Source of the DNA: Pempheris klunzingeri
Taxonomy: Eukaryota > Chordata > Actinopteri > Acropomatiformes > Pempheridae
Length of the DNA stretch: 64,000 nt
Assembly (NCBI RefSeq): GCF_042242105.1
Contig: NC_092029.1
Coordinates: forward strand, 15,238,885-15,302,884
Direction: 5' to 3'
A program made the translations under genes and the position numbers. Shown here piece by piece: positions 53,601-63,489 of the stretch (within the stretch, counting starts at the first letter, position 1; each line of letters opens with the position of its first letter). The notes under the pieces are model-generated. The model worked only from the letters and a program-made list of their open reading frames with translations, was not told where the DNA came from and did no database searches.

Positions 53601-55066
53601 GAGTTACTGTTGTCTTTCTGTCCGGCCACAAGATGGTTGCACGTGAAAATCACAGTAGTTCAGCAGTTTCTGAAATGGTAAAACCAGCCCATTCTGGGAC
53701 CAACAGTTATGTGTGGAGGTAACTTCTGTTAAAGAAAACTTAATCCAGGTCCCAGATTGGAGAAAAGCATCTTTACTAAAGTTCAGATGAATACAAATGG
53801 TTATGATGAGTATTTCACTGCACAGCGGAAAGAGAGAGTTCACTGCAGTCATGACATTTCTTCTGAAGATCAGCATTCAGAGCAAGGTTTTATACCATTA
53901 CAACAAATGTGGATTAAAACAGTAGGATGTTGGCTGGACTAATCCAGACGTCTGAATGATGACAAAGGGTGAACAGAACTGGACAAAGCGGTTTAACCAT
54001 ACAATCTGATTCAATCTATCAGTGGCTTAAGGCTATCTTCCTGGGTGAGTATTTCAAAGAGTTTACTCACAATGATCTCTTAGTCAAGGCTAAATAGTTT
54101 GTCAGCACAGAGTTTAGAGTCATACAGAAAGGCAGGAACTTCATCTTGAAACACAAAAAGAGTCGCTTAGATCACTTTTCGTCCCTGTTCTGGTGCTTGA
54201 TTTGAACTTCAGCAGATCGTCATGACCATGTCTCTCTGCTTGAAAGCAGTGCCGCCATGTGATTGGCTGATTAGATTAGTAGCTAAGGAGCAGTTGAACA
54301 GGTGTAAGTCATGTAAAGTGGGCTGTGAGTGGAGTGCATGCTATGATTAGATGGGAAAACAATGATAATCAGTACTTTCTGCCCTCAGTTGACTGAACCC
54401 TTGTAGATTCCTCCGGGGGGACTCAAACTGAATAGTCCATTGTCAGAAAGTAGTACTGCATATGTGGAAAAGTGGCTTTTGTGGCTTCAGAGGGAGCTGT
54501 GCAATAAATTACCTCAAGTAATATCATGCCAGCCTGGGTTGTGACTGAGGACAACAAGGTAAAAGGTGTCTGTGCACTTAAGTTTATGCAGTGCAGCACA
54601 TAGATCATCAGTTGACAGTTTTTGATGCTTCCAGCAACCTAAGAAAGATCTAGCCAGTCCCAAAACATTTTAAATGAATGTGACTCTTTGGCTCTTTCAG
54701 GGCCCCTTAAAGTGCTTCCTGGAGGCTCTGGGGAAGCTCCAGAGAAAATTCTACGCCAAAAACGAGCGTCTTAGCTGTCCCATCCGAACCTTCCTGGTCA
54801 CGGCCCGTAGTGCTGCCAGCTCCGGGGCTCGTGTCCTGAAGACTCTCCGCAGCTGGGGCCTGGAGATCGACGAGGCCCTGTTCCTGGCCGGGGCTCCTAA
54901 AGGGCCCCTGCTGCAGAAAATAAAGCCGCACATCTTCTTTGATGATCAGATGTTCCACATTGAGGGAGCCAAGGAACTGGGGACCATATCTGCACACGTC
55001 CCCTATGGGATCGGACAGAAGTACCACAAGGGGAAACTCATCGAGCAGCCAGTAAAAAAGGAATAA
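50572..55066 (+). CDS. nt5c1b: Cytosolic 5'-nucleotidase I, copy B (six exons, 361 aa, full length)
   Basis: AMP-preferring cytosolic 5'-nucleotidase. Exons 50572-50685, 50822-50989, 51663-51792, 51984-52106, 53224-53408, 54701-55066, all GT-AG and in phase. Length 361 aa against 368 for human NT5C1A. The N-terminus is complete ([19 protein letters not shown], comparable to the WEEAKIFYDN region of the human protein). Motifs: FDGDAVLF (Asp 204/206), [13 protein letters not shown] (about 273-283), HIFFDDQ (Asp 321-322). It keeps the family residue at Pro (FPFVQ), Glu (DSEELF), Val (IIVK) and Ala (TARS) where copy A differs, but has Thr (SSRTLF) where copy A has the usual Ala. This is the copy more likely to have kept the ancestral activity. 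Its 3' flank is interrupted 632 bases after the stop. Confidence 0.93.
50822..50989 (+). CDS. nt5c1b: nt5c1B exon 2
   Basis: 168 bases between CCTCGCAG and GTAGGC. Three bases differ from copy A (one silent, Ala/Thr, Leu/Pro). Confidence 0.94.
51663..51792 (+). CDS. nt5c1b: nt5c1B exon 3
   Basis: 130 bases. One base differs from copy A (GAG versus AAG, Glu versus Lys in YPDSEELF). Confidence 0.95.
51984..52106 (+). CDS. nt5c1b: nt5c1B exon 4
   Basis: 123 bases, identical to copy A, reading [18 protein letters not shown]. Confidence 0.95.
52326..52506. repeat. hAT-type MITE in nt5c1B intron 4
   Basis: Counterpart of 43,411-43,591 with a few substitutions. Confidence 0.55.
53224..53408 (+). 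CDS. nt5c1b: nt5c1B exon 5 (catalytic Asp motif)
   Basis: 185 bases with [20 protein letters not shown]. Three bases differ from copy A, two of them changing residues. Confidence 0.95.
54701..55066 (+). CDS. nt5c1b: nt5c1B exon 6
   Basis: 366 bases to TAA at 55,064-55,066. Keeps the family TARS motif. Confidence 0.95.
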   Translation, partial: GPLKCFLEALGKLQRKFYAKNERLSCPIRTFLVTARSAASSGARVLKTLRSWGLEIDEALFLAGAPKGPLLQKIKPHIFFDDQMFHIEGAKELGTISAHVPYGIGQKYHKGKLIEQPVKKE

Positions 55067-55928
55067 CCTAGAAATCATTAAAAAAACAAACAAATATGCA
55101 CTACGTTGGCACTTGCATATGAGGAGATTTCCTCCAAAAGAAAATATTGTATTCAAGCGAAATTATCTATTAAAGGTAATTAATTAGTAATACAATCTAC
55201 AAAGTTTCCTCACTCTTGGAGTTTTATAGAATATTTTATACTGATTTAGGATGTTATTGATGAGTGGGGGAACATATTTTCATATTTAGAGTTACAAAAA
55301 GTGCCACATACTATTTTAACTTGAGTCTGTTTTGAAGAGAAACATCAGATTTATTACCTATTGGTGCCTTTTAACCGTACTGTCTCAATACATGTTTACC
55401 TTTTTAGTTTTATTTCTCATTTACACTGAGATTAATGTCATGTTATTTACACTTTTATACAATATACACATGTTTATTTTATTCATCTTGCTAATGGTCC
55501 TTGGCATGTTCAGTATGACCAAGGTGGGAGAATGTATCTGCTGTAGTAGGTGTGTTTTTCTGCATTGGATCTTTCGTAGAAAGACCTGTTAATGTTACCT
55601 ATGGATCTAAAGGGAAATTTATCAGGATGGGTTGATGTTGTCATTTTCATTGTTGCTGTATTTTGCTGTTGATGCACCCAGACTATATAGAGCATATGAA
55701 GTGTCAGTTAGCCTGGAAGTGTACGTCATAAACATCCAACCAATGCTTTTGGCGCAATCATCCTCTTCTTCTCTTTCAGTTTTCAAACATGTTCTTCGTT
55801 GTGCAGTTTTTGTGTTTATTTGATCACCTCTGATTTCCAGTTGACTTTTGATAAACATGTTGAGTTGCAAGTCATCCAGTCCTATATTTTTTTCAAATGA
55901 GGAAACATAGCAAAACTACACCACTTAT

Positions 55929-56036
55929 CTCCCCTACACTTTGGGCTTCACCACCTCTCACCCAAAGTTAGCTGGGATTGGCTCCAGCTCCCCCGCGACC
56001 CTGACGGATAAGCAGTATAGATGATGAGATGAGATA
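55929..56036 (+). repeat. tRNA-SINE 3' tail
   Basis: AGCTGGGATTGGCTCCAGCT, CCCCCGCGACCCTGACGGAT and AAGCAGTATAGATGATGAGA are the familiar tail of the teleost SINE whose head is at 32,041. The head is missing here. Confidence 0.75.
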
Positions 56037-56089
56037 AGACTTTGAATTAAAATCTCAGATCTGTAGATTTTCTTTAAAATCTTTTTTAA

Positions 56090-56262
56090 TTATGTTTTCA
56101 ATCTATCTATCCCATTCTTGTGAACAAGATATTTCAGGAATGCCTTGAGGGGATTCCTTCAAATTTGGCATTATTTTTAACACCCACTTAGAATTAAGGA
56201 TGAAATGGTTAGATTTTGGTGGTCAAGGTCACTGTGGTAATTTCCCAGAGTCGTCAAGTTTT
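56090..56262 (+). repeat. Dispersed teleost repeat
   Basis: CTTGTGAACAAGATATTTCA, GGAATGCCTTGAGGGGATTC and TTTGGTGGTCAAGGTCACTG appear in the order known from a common fish repeat. Confidence 0.5.
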
Positions 56263-56319
56263 CACACCTATGTTCTAAATGCACCCCTGGACCCAGCTTT
56301 CCAGCCACCACTGGTCAAA

Positions 56320-56821
56320 TGTGTGGTGTAGTGTCTGATATGTGTCTGTAGTGAGTATAAATATGAATGTAGTGTTTGGTATGTGCCTTTAGGGCATATG
56401 ATGTTGGTAGTGGTCAGTGTTTCTCTGTTTTGGATCTGTGATCGATTATCTGGAGACAGAGAGACTGGGAATTGCTTGACCTGGGCAGTGGAGATCTGAC
56501 CTTTGCTCCCCCTTACTAGATACTGGGGGATGGTGTCCTTCTAATATATCCTTGTACCCCTAAAACAAAGAATAGAACTGTTATATGGATGAAAACCAGA
56601 TGTTGGGATGTATGGTCAAAGGAGGTATAAGAAGTGACCAGAGAGGTGGCTCGAGGAAGACGAGGACAGAGAGACAGCAGATTCGGCCGGGGGTTACACT
56701 GTCTGTTCCTAGAATTGGCTGAACGTTTTCCCAGGCCTCCATGGTGCCTGTTAGACAACTGACCTTTTTGCAATAAACCTATTTTATTCACTAAGTCGTT
56801 GTCAGCGGAAGTTTCCTTTCA
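56320..56821 (+). mobile_element. LTR-like segment (candidate solo LTR)
   Basis: Starts TGTGTGG and ends TTTCA. The flanks TCAAA (left) and TCAAC (right) match at four of five bases. It holds two degenerate repeats of about 25 bp near the left end (TGTAGTGTCTGATATGTG / TGTAGTGTTTGGTATGTG), as enhancer repeats in a U3 would, a GGTATAAGAAG box and AATAAA at 56,772. No internal retroelement genes. Weaker than the case at 60,501. Confidence 0.35.
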
Positions 56822-57762
56822 TCAACTGCATATCATCATCATCAGAGAAGATACGACAGTGGCACAACCAACGTAAGCAGAGTTCCCCCACTGCTCTTCC
56901 CCTTTACTCAGCTCTCTCTTCACCTGGCTCTCTTCACCTATGGACCCTAGAGGGTCCAGGTCCAAGCCTGAGGCCCTCCAGCTCCAGCTCCATAGCCACA
57001 TTGCCCCAGAAAGGGTGCAAACATATTTTGATGTTCGTGTCAGGCAGAGTACTGACCCCAACATTATTTTAGCGGAACTGTGTGACACAGAGTGCCGTTG
57101 CACTTGTCATCAATTTGTGTTGTATTAACAGTAGATTTGATTTTGTGGTAAGATACAAGCATTTCTTCCATTTTGTGTTGGCTTCTTTAAAAGGGAAACA
57201 TTTATATCATTTATTTATTTTGTTATTTAGCTACTTTTACTTCACTGATATTCCAAGTATAAAAGATACATTTATAGGTAGAGTTTATATACTCTTATTG
57301 GACACATAGCTGCTTCAAAGTCAGGGGGAACACCAGCAGATTTTTTTATTTTTTTAAATCAACCCGAATTTAGTATCTATAACATCAGACATCAGATAAC
57401 AGATAAAAGCACAAACATAGTAAACTTTATTATTGACTCATTTTTATTTTTGTTATTTAGGCCGGATTATTTACTTCTTTTTTATTATTTACTTCTACTA
57501 TTCATTTATTTATTTATTTATTGTCATGTTATGAATTGAAATGTGGGAAGAAACCGGAGCACCCGAAGAAAACCCAGTATGGGAACTCAACAGAATCCAA
57601 CTGTGATAAAGGTCTATTAATGGCACTGATCTTGAAGGAGAGACATTTTCTAATCTTTGCCACCACCATCCTCCACCCATCTGACTTACTACATTGTCAG
57701 GTGAGATGGAAGATGTGACGGTTTGTTAAGCCATTAAATTGTGTCCTTCCAGATGAGTGTGG

Positions 57763-58910
57763 TACAGTTAGGCCCAGAAATATTTGGACAATGACACAAG
57801 TTTTGTTATTTTAGCTGTTTACGAAAACATATTCAGGATACAATTATATAATCAACATGGGCTTAAAGTGCAGACTCTCAGCTGTAATTTGAGAGTATTC
57901 ACATCCAAATTGGAGCAGGGGTTTAGGAATTACAGCTCTTTAATACGTAGCCGCCTCTTTTTCAAGGGACCAAAAGTAATTGGACAATTGACTCAGAAGG
58001 CTGCAAAAAAAAATAACAAGGCTGCATGGGCTCTTCCCTCGTTAACCTGTCATCAATTAAGCAGTTAAAAGGTCTGGAGTTGATTCCAGGTGTGGCGTTT
58101 GCATTTGGAAGCTGTTGCTGTGAACACACAACATGCGGTCAAAGGAGCTCTCAATGGAGGTGAAACAGACCATCCTGAGGCTGAACAAAAAGAAGAAATC
58201 CATCAGAGAGATAGCAGAAATGTTAGGAGTGGCCAAATCAACAGTTTGGTACATTCTGAGAAAAAAAAGGAGTGCACTGGTGAGCTTGGGAACTCAAAAA
58301 GGCCTGGAAGTCAACGGAAGACAACAGTGGTGGATGATCGCAGAATCCTTTCCATGGTGAAAACCCCTTCACAACATCCACTCAAGTGAAGAACACTCTC
58401 CAGGAAGTAGGTGTCTCAGTATCTAAGTCTACCATAAAGAGAAGACTTCATGAGAGTAAATACAAAGGATTCACCACAAGGTGCAAACCATTAATCAGCC
58501 TCAACTAGAAAGGCCAGAATTGACTTTGCCAAAAAACACCTGAAGAAGCCAGCCCAGTTCTGGAACAGCATGATGGGAAGAAGAAAGTTTGGAACAGAAT
58601 TGGAACAGCTCATGATCCAAAGCACACCACATCTTCTGTAAAACATGGTGGAGGCAGTGTGATGGCATGGGCATGCATGGCTTCCAATGGCACTGGGTCA
58701 CTTGTGTTTATTGATGATGTGACAAAAGACAGAAGCAGCAGAATTCTGAAGTGTATAGGGATATACTTTCTGCTCAGATTCAGCCAAATGCAGCAAAGTT
58801 GATTGGACGGCGCTTCACAGTACAGATGGACAATGATCCAAAACATACTGCAAAAGCAACCCAGGAGTTTTTTAAAGCAAAGAAGTGGAATATTCTGTAA
58901 TGGCCGAGTC
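57763..58910 (+). mobile_element. Tc1/mariner element, 3'-truncated and inactive
   Basis: The left end GGCCCAGAAATATTTGGACA followed by ATGACACAAGTTTTG is a typical fish Tc1-family terminus. Coding remnants follow from about 58,133: an N-terminal helix-turn-helix (MRSKELSMEVKQTI, IREIAEMLGVAKSTVWYI), then KARIDFAKKHLKKPAQFW and a C-terminal MDNDPKHTAKATQEFF block. Frameshifts and in-frame stops break the frame. The element ends abruptly at the TGGCCGAGT stretch, where the family normally continues for about 60 more codons plus the right inverted repeat. Confidence 0.85.
58133..58900 (+). pseudogene. Tc1 transposase pseudogene
   Basis: About 255 codons' worth of transposase is recognisable in at least two frames. 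The DNA-binding N-terminus and the DNDPKHTA catalytic-region motif are visible. The final glutamate region is missing because of the truncation. Confidence 0.8.
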
Positions 58911-58919
58911 CAGTGTTTT

Positions 58920-59570
58920 GAATGTATGTGTGTCAGTATTTTGATTAAAGGAAGCAGTAAGTATTGTCACTCTGTCATTGGGAACTTTACTGAAACGGTA
59001 CACCAAGGGCCCTGAAAACTTGAAACTCTCCAAGTCCTTTAAGTATTTTTCCAAAAGCTCTCTCTTCGGCCTAACCATTTCTCTTTTAAGTATTTCCTCG
59101 GAATCCTTGATTAAACTATGTATTAGGCTCCTTTTTTCTTCGGCACTGATAATATCATCTAAAGCTGGGGCCTGGAAAACAGCCATTGCATCAAGATCAT
59201 CCAGATCGCAATTTGGGTATTCACTGGCCCATTTTGCCAAGTACTTATTCAAACATTTGAACTAGGGGAAAGAGGTGAATTGTTCACTCTGAGGTGATTC
59301 ACATCTCTCTGGGTCTTCTGTTTGCAAATACAGTAGACCTCTGATAGTATTTGTCGAGTGAAATCTATGAAGTCTAATATACACTGAGTCCACCGCACTT
59401 AAATGTCTCCTCTTAAATTCAGTTGCAAAAAGCGTCCGTGTAACTTCAATAAACATATTATGGATTGTGACTTTTTTACATGTCGATTTGATTATGGCGT
59501 CATCAAAAACGGCAGGCTCTCCTGGCCAAGCCTTGATGACTGCAATCAAATGTAAGATTACCATTGTGGT
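58920..59570 (-). pseudogene. Unidentified coding-like stretch, possible broken gene or transposon domain
   Basis: Two open blocks lie head to tail on the - strand: about 59,545-59,265 (KAWPGEPAVFDDAIIKS, EVTRTLFATEFKRRHLSAVD) and 59,260-58,930 (YLAKWASEYPNCDLDDLDAM, AEEKRSLIHSLIKDSEEILK). They are separated by a stop at 59,262, and CTCTTTCCCCTAG just before the second block would make a good splice acceptor. Another acceptor-like TTTGATTGCAG precedes the first. Amino-acid composition is protein-like, but I recognise no family. The 3' end runs into the Tc1 remnant. Confidence 0.35.
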
Positions 59571-60017
59571 GCCATACATAAAAATAAAGGCACCATGCCA
59601 CAGGGGGACGTGACCCCCCCTTCCATAAAGTTGTCCCCCCCCCAAAAAATCATTGGAAACACAAATAAATAATTTTGAATACAATAGTTATGTTCAATAA
59701 AAGCACAACACACGCGGTGCTAATTATAAACGTAAAACAATGTGTTTCTTAATTGTTGAAAAATTATGACCCCCTTATTCCCCAAAGTGGTTTGGTCCAC
59801 ATGCTGTTTTCCGATGCGCGGGGCTACCGGCAGCTCTGCCTCAGTGAGTGACCGTCACTGATAGTGAGGAAACTAACCACACCGGTGTGTAAAAGCCAGT
59901 AAGTCATTTATTACGACACTTGTTCAACAAGCACAAGTTTGTAACATGAAAAGTGACATTTCTCCTGTTTTGTCCAAAATCTGCCTCTTTTTTTTTTTTT
60001 ATCAGCATGCTGATTAA

Positions 60018-60130
60018 ACTAATGGCTAGTTAAGCTAACAGCTGGTTAAGCTAATGGCTAGTTAAGCTAACAGCTGGTTAAGCTAACAGCTAGTTAAGCT
60101 AATAGCTGGTTAAGCTAATAGCCTACAGCT
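60018..60130. repeat. 16-bp minisatellite
   Basis: About seven copies of TTAAGCTAAYRGCTRG in tandem, alternating between the forms TAATGGCTAG and TAACAGCTGG, which suggests a 32-bp higher-order unit at the left side. Confidence 0.9.
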
Positions 60131-60500
60131 AATGATTGCTAACAAGCTCCAGTGCCTGCACCTGAATCCAACATCCAGGATCCAGACCTCGTTACTGTTC
60201 ACTGTGGATGTTGTTTCTGTTTGGTGATGCTCTACCAATGGATTCAAGATCTATTCTCATCAGAGGATGGGTCGAAAAAATAATTTGAAAAAAAGAAAAT
60301 TAAATAATCAGGCATAAATAATGTGCTTTTATGTTGTGATGTTATTGATTTTAATATAAATACAAAATTCAGGTTGAAAAAAAAAGTTTTAGGTCTGTAT
60401 TAGAGCGTTGATGAAGGGAACAATTCACTGCTGGTTTATGCTCTGACTTTGAAGCAACTATGTGTCTTATAATAAGTAAGATTCAGAGGAGAAATGGTAC

Positions 60501-60948
60501 TGTAAGAGCCATTTCTGTGCATGTGTTCCATTTGTATTGCATTAGATACCTTTGTTTATTTTTGCTGTGAGCTTCCCACCACTTGGGGCATCCCTGCTGT
60601 GAATTGTGAGAGGGCATATAATCAGCCAGGTGATGCACCCAGGTGTGGCTGATGAAGAGAGGCAAACAGTTTTAGACCGTGGCGTGGCGGTGACGTGTTG
60701 TGGCGTTTTAGGTTTGTTTGTTTAATTCTGAACTGGCAATCTGCAGTCTGCATTGGTAAGCAGACAATATTAATAAGTGTGTAAACGTCAGACTCGTATT
60801 GGAAGCTGGAACTGAAGAATGTAAACAATAAACAGCACCATATTGTGGATCAAAGCAGCGGAGTGGACATGTCATTTTACACGCGTCGAAACATCCTCAC
60901 CATCAGCAACCAGGTGCCCCTGATCGATTGGCAAAAGGGGTCACTACA
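60501..60948 (+). mobile_element. Solo LTR, 448 bp, with 5-bp target-site duplication
   Basis: Starts TGTAAGAG and ends CACTACA, so TGTA...TACA termini. GGTAC flanks both sides (60,496-60,500 and 60,949-60,953). A TATA box (CATATAATC) is at about 60,615 and AATAAA at 60,827-60,832, in the order expected for U3-R-U5. No gag or pol sequence adjoins it, so it is what remains after recombination between two LTRs. The superfamily (Ty3, BEL or ERV) cannot be decided. Confidence 0.75.
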
Positions 60949-60975
60949 GGTACCAAGTAAGAGTATTGAAGCTCT

Positions 60976-61130
60976 AGACTTAGACTAGTTTTTATTGTCA
61001 TTCAGTAATTAACATCACAGATGCTATCACAGAATGAGATGTCGATGCACAGCACGAATAAAAACAAAACAAAACACAGAATAAAAACACAAGAGCAATG
61101 TGAAAAAGTTCATGTAAATGGCAATGCAAC
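60976..61130 (-). repeat. Retroposon tail fragment
   Basis: AGACTAGTTTTTATTGTCAT followed by A-rich AAAACAAAACAAAACACAGA. Read on the - strand this resembles the 3' end of a common teleost LINE/SINE. Confidence 0.4.
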
Positions 61131-61931
61131 CGTTGCAGTTTATATTTAGATCTAAAGAGTGATGAGGTTTTGTGGGAGACTGATTTGTCACCGTAGTAAC
61201 TTGTTGACAATAGCAGGAAGTCTTTTGTACTTTGACAAGCATGCCCTCACTGATTGGCATTATAAAATTATTACTTTAAAAGTGAGGAGGGTACTTTCAA
61301 AAATCAACATGATGAATGACAGGTTTGTGTCAAATGTATGGGCTTACGGTACATTGGGGGAGTGAATTTAACCATTAGCATAATGGTGCAAATTGAGATA
61401 TTGCCACTTAAGTCTGTGCATTCATCGCGGTAACAATCACTATTTACAAAATGACATATCATTTTGGAATCATATTTGTTAAAAAAATATCTTAAAAATG
61501 TAAAAAGTAGGCTACAGTGCTTTATGTTGTTCCTCAGACTGTTGTGCTCATATTGTGTGAATTGTTTACACTCAGCATAGCAAACTCTAACTGTTTTTAT
61601 ATAGGAGTGACTACATATACTGTATGTGTTTGCAGATTGCATTTTATGTATTGCATGTTTAAAAAATATGTTAGTACCACTTTCACACTCACTTGTTTAA
61701 ATGTAAGCGCTCACATTATATCTGTTATATCTGTCCAGTGCCGGGTGAAGTGATGTTTTACATTGATTGCACTCATCATATGGTAACACATGGAAATTAC
61801 TTTTGGACTATTTCACTTTTCTGTACTCTGATTTCTATCCAGCCTGCACAGTCATCCTCATCCGCTAATGAGCGTAGAAGGACTCGATAAAGGAATGTGG
61901 AGGAACCCCAGAGGCTGGTCTTTCTCAGCAG

Positions 61932-62264
61932 TGGAAAGTGATTAACCACATTTACTGAAGTACAGTAAAGGTACATGTAAGTAACTTGAGCATCTCCTTT
62001 TTTTTTTATGCTTTTTCTCCACTACATTCATGTGACATTCACTGGATTTTACATTTTTGAAAGATTATCATATTGAAAATTGGATCACAACCCTAATCCC
62101 TTATGACTTACAAAAAGCCCTTTTAGGGACCTTTTTTTTTTTTTCCAAATTATGATGTCTTTTCTAAACTTTGAGATAGCTTAAATTAGTGAAAAGTCCA
62201 AGAAATGAATAACATTCTTTGTTGCAGAATTGAGTTTTTCTACCATTCTACCTCATTATTCCAG
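61932..62264. repeat. Insertion in the unit B tail (dispersed 'ACTGAAGTAC' repeat)
   Basis: Unit A reads CTCAGCAG|TTTTATCTTG at 47,240. Here 333 bases stand between the same two sequences. It opens TGGAAAGTGATTAACCACAT and contains TTTACTGAAGTACAG and TTTTTCTCCACTACATTC, a frequent fish repeat that is also found at 63,490. Confidence 0.6.
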
Positions 62265-62744
62265 TTTTATCTTGTGATCCTTTGAGGGCAGCTGACCAAG
62301 AGCTTAGGATGATATAATACATAATAATAATCATGATGCAGTCACAGTCAGTAACAGGAGCCATTTTTATAAAACGAAGGCTTTCACGTTTGATACATTA
62401 TACATTTTTGCTAGTAATATGTTTGTGCTATCAAGTAGGGTTTTTAATTGCTGGAAAGTTCCTTATAATGATGTATTTTTAAATTTTTGTCTTGTTATTT
62501 TAACGTAAGTGAGCAGACTATTTTTTCCACCGCTGCTCTTTGGACATCTCGCCAATAGATGGTGCTGTTTAGCTGTAATTGCCTGTTGTGATGCTTTAAA
62601 CACTCAGTTTTTCCTACAGCCTTGTTTTTGGCAAAGTCACTTCCTTGTGAAGGTGAACCAGTTCAGGTGAAACTTCGGCATCAGAATCTTCAGGTAGATC
62701 TGCCCTGTCATTTAACCTCAATGTCCCTCACAGAGAGTGAAGAG

Positions 62745-62785
62745 TGTACATGTAAGATGAGAGTGGGTCTCATCTTACATGTACA
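62745..62785. repeat. Perfect 18-bp hairpin
   Basis: Arms TGTACATGTAAGATGAGA and TCTCATCTTACATGTACA with a 5-base loop (GTGGG). Lies just right of the duplication boundary. Confidence 0.85.
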
Positions 62786-63489
62786 TGATGAAAGAAGCCA
62801 CAGGAGGGAGCTCCTGTTTAACTAGATTAGAGAGGAACAATTTATAGAAACCCCATTTTTAATGTACACTTTTTCTACAGTATAGTATACTGTATAAGTA
62901 TATACTATAGAGCATAAAATGAAAAACATCAGGGAAACATCACTGGAAAACATTATTTACACTTACAAATAAAAATAAAGTACTAAAAAAGATTCTAAAT
63001 AGAAGAAGCAGCCCCAAAAAGACAAAAAACAATGTTTTCCTTTCCCAAGTGTACAATGCTGTGAGGTGTACTGCCTCTTTTTTGTTATAACTGAGCTCCC
63101 ACTCGGCCCATTTTTACAGGTACCAAAATATCACTGCAAAGCACAGCAAGAACAACAAAATGCAAATCAGTCTTCGGTGTACTAACATTAGGTCTAATTG
63201 GAAGTTAATGAGCTATCCTGCAGCTTCAGATTTATTAAAAGGGTCGGAGGCTCATCAGTTTTGGACTAAAGTAAAATCTCATATCAGGTAGGGTAACGTT
63301 CATTTGCACATATAACCTACACAATAATGATATGAAGCTGGTTGGATATGGGCAAAGTACCCCTTTAATGTTCAGGCGGAGCTAATTATAAGAATTTCAC
63401 CAACTGTTCAATAGTTTGATCTGTAATAAGGTATATTCTATAAGATCATAATGTGTTTTGTATTGAAATAATAATCTGCAAAATACCTA

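Larger units (their letters stand above)
55699..61519. other. 5.8 kb foreign block inserted in the 3' flank of nt5c1B
   Basis: Unit A reads continuously AGCATATG|CTTTATGTTG at 46,828. In unit B the left half stops at 55,698 and the right half restarts at 61,520. The DNA between has no counterpart in unit A. It is a mosaic: SINE tail, dispersed repeat, LTR-like segment, Tc1 remnant, an unidentified coding-like stretch, a 16-bp minisatellite and a solo LTR. I see no target-site duplication for the block as a whole, so it may have grown in steps or entered by rearrangement. Confidence 0.8.
47540..62581. repeat. Segmental duplication unit B, interrupted by insertions
   Basis: Repeats unit A from 47,540 to 55,698. 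It then resumes with CTTTATGTTGTTCCTCAGAC at 61,520 and ends at 62,581 within TTTAGCTGTAATTG, the same bases at which unit A ends. Insertions specific to this copy: hAT element 48,103-49,076, foreign block 55,699-61,519, and about 0.33 kb at 61,932-62,264. Confidence 0.9.

Noticed and set aside
56940..57128. Short frame starting MDPRGSRSKPEA after the LTR-like segment, possible gag start
   Set aside because: Only 62 residues, no gag motif, and the adjoining LTR call is itself weak.
60018..60130. CRISPR-like array
   Set aside because: The units are contiguous 16-mers without spacers, in a vertebrate genome. It is a minisatellite.
61932..62264. CAG on both sides of the 333-bp insertion as a target-site duplication
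   Set aside because: Three bases are too few to be meaningful, and the repeat family has no known 3-bp duplication that I can vouch for.
37906..62581. Assembly artefact (two haplotypes placed in tandem) as explanation of the duplication
   Set aside because: Considered seriously, but the junction at 47,540 is not the natural edge of either flank, each copy has its own insertions, and the left and right flanks of the whole array differ. I keep duplication as the better reading while noting that read evidence could overturn it.
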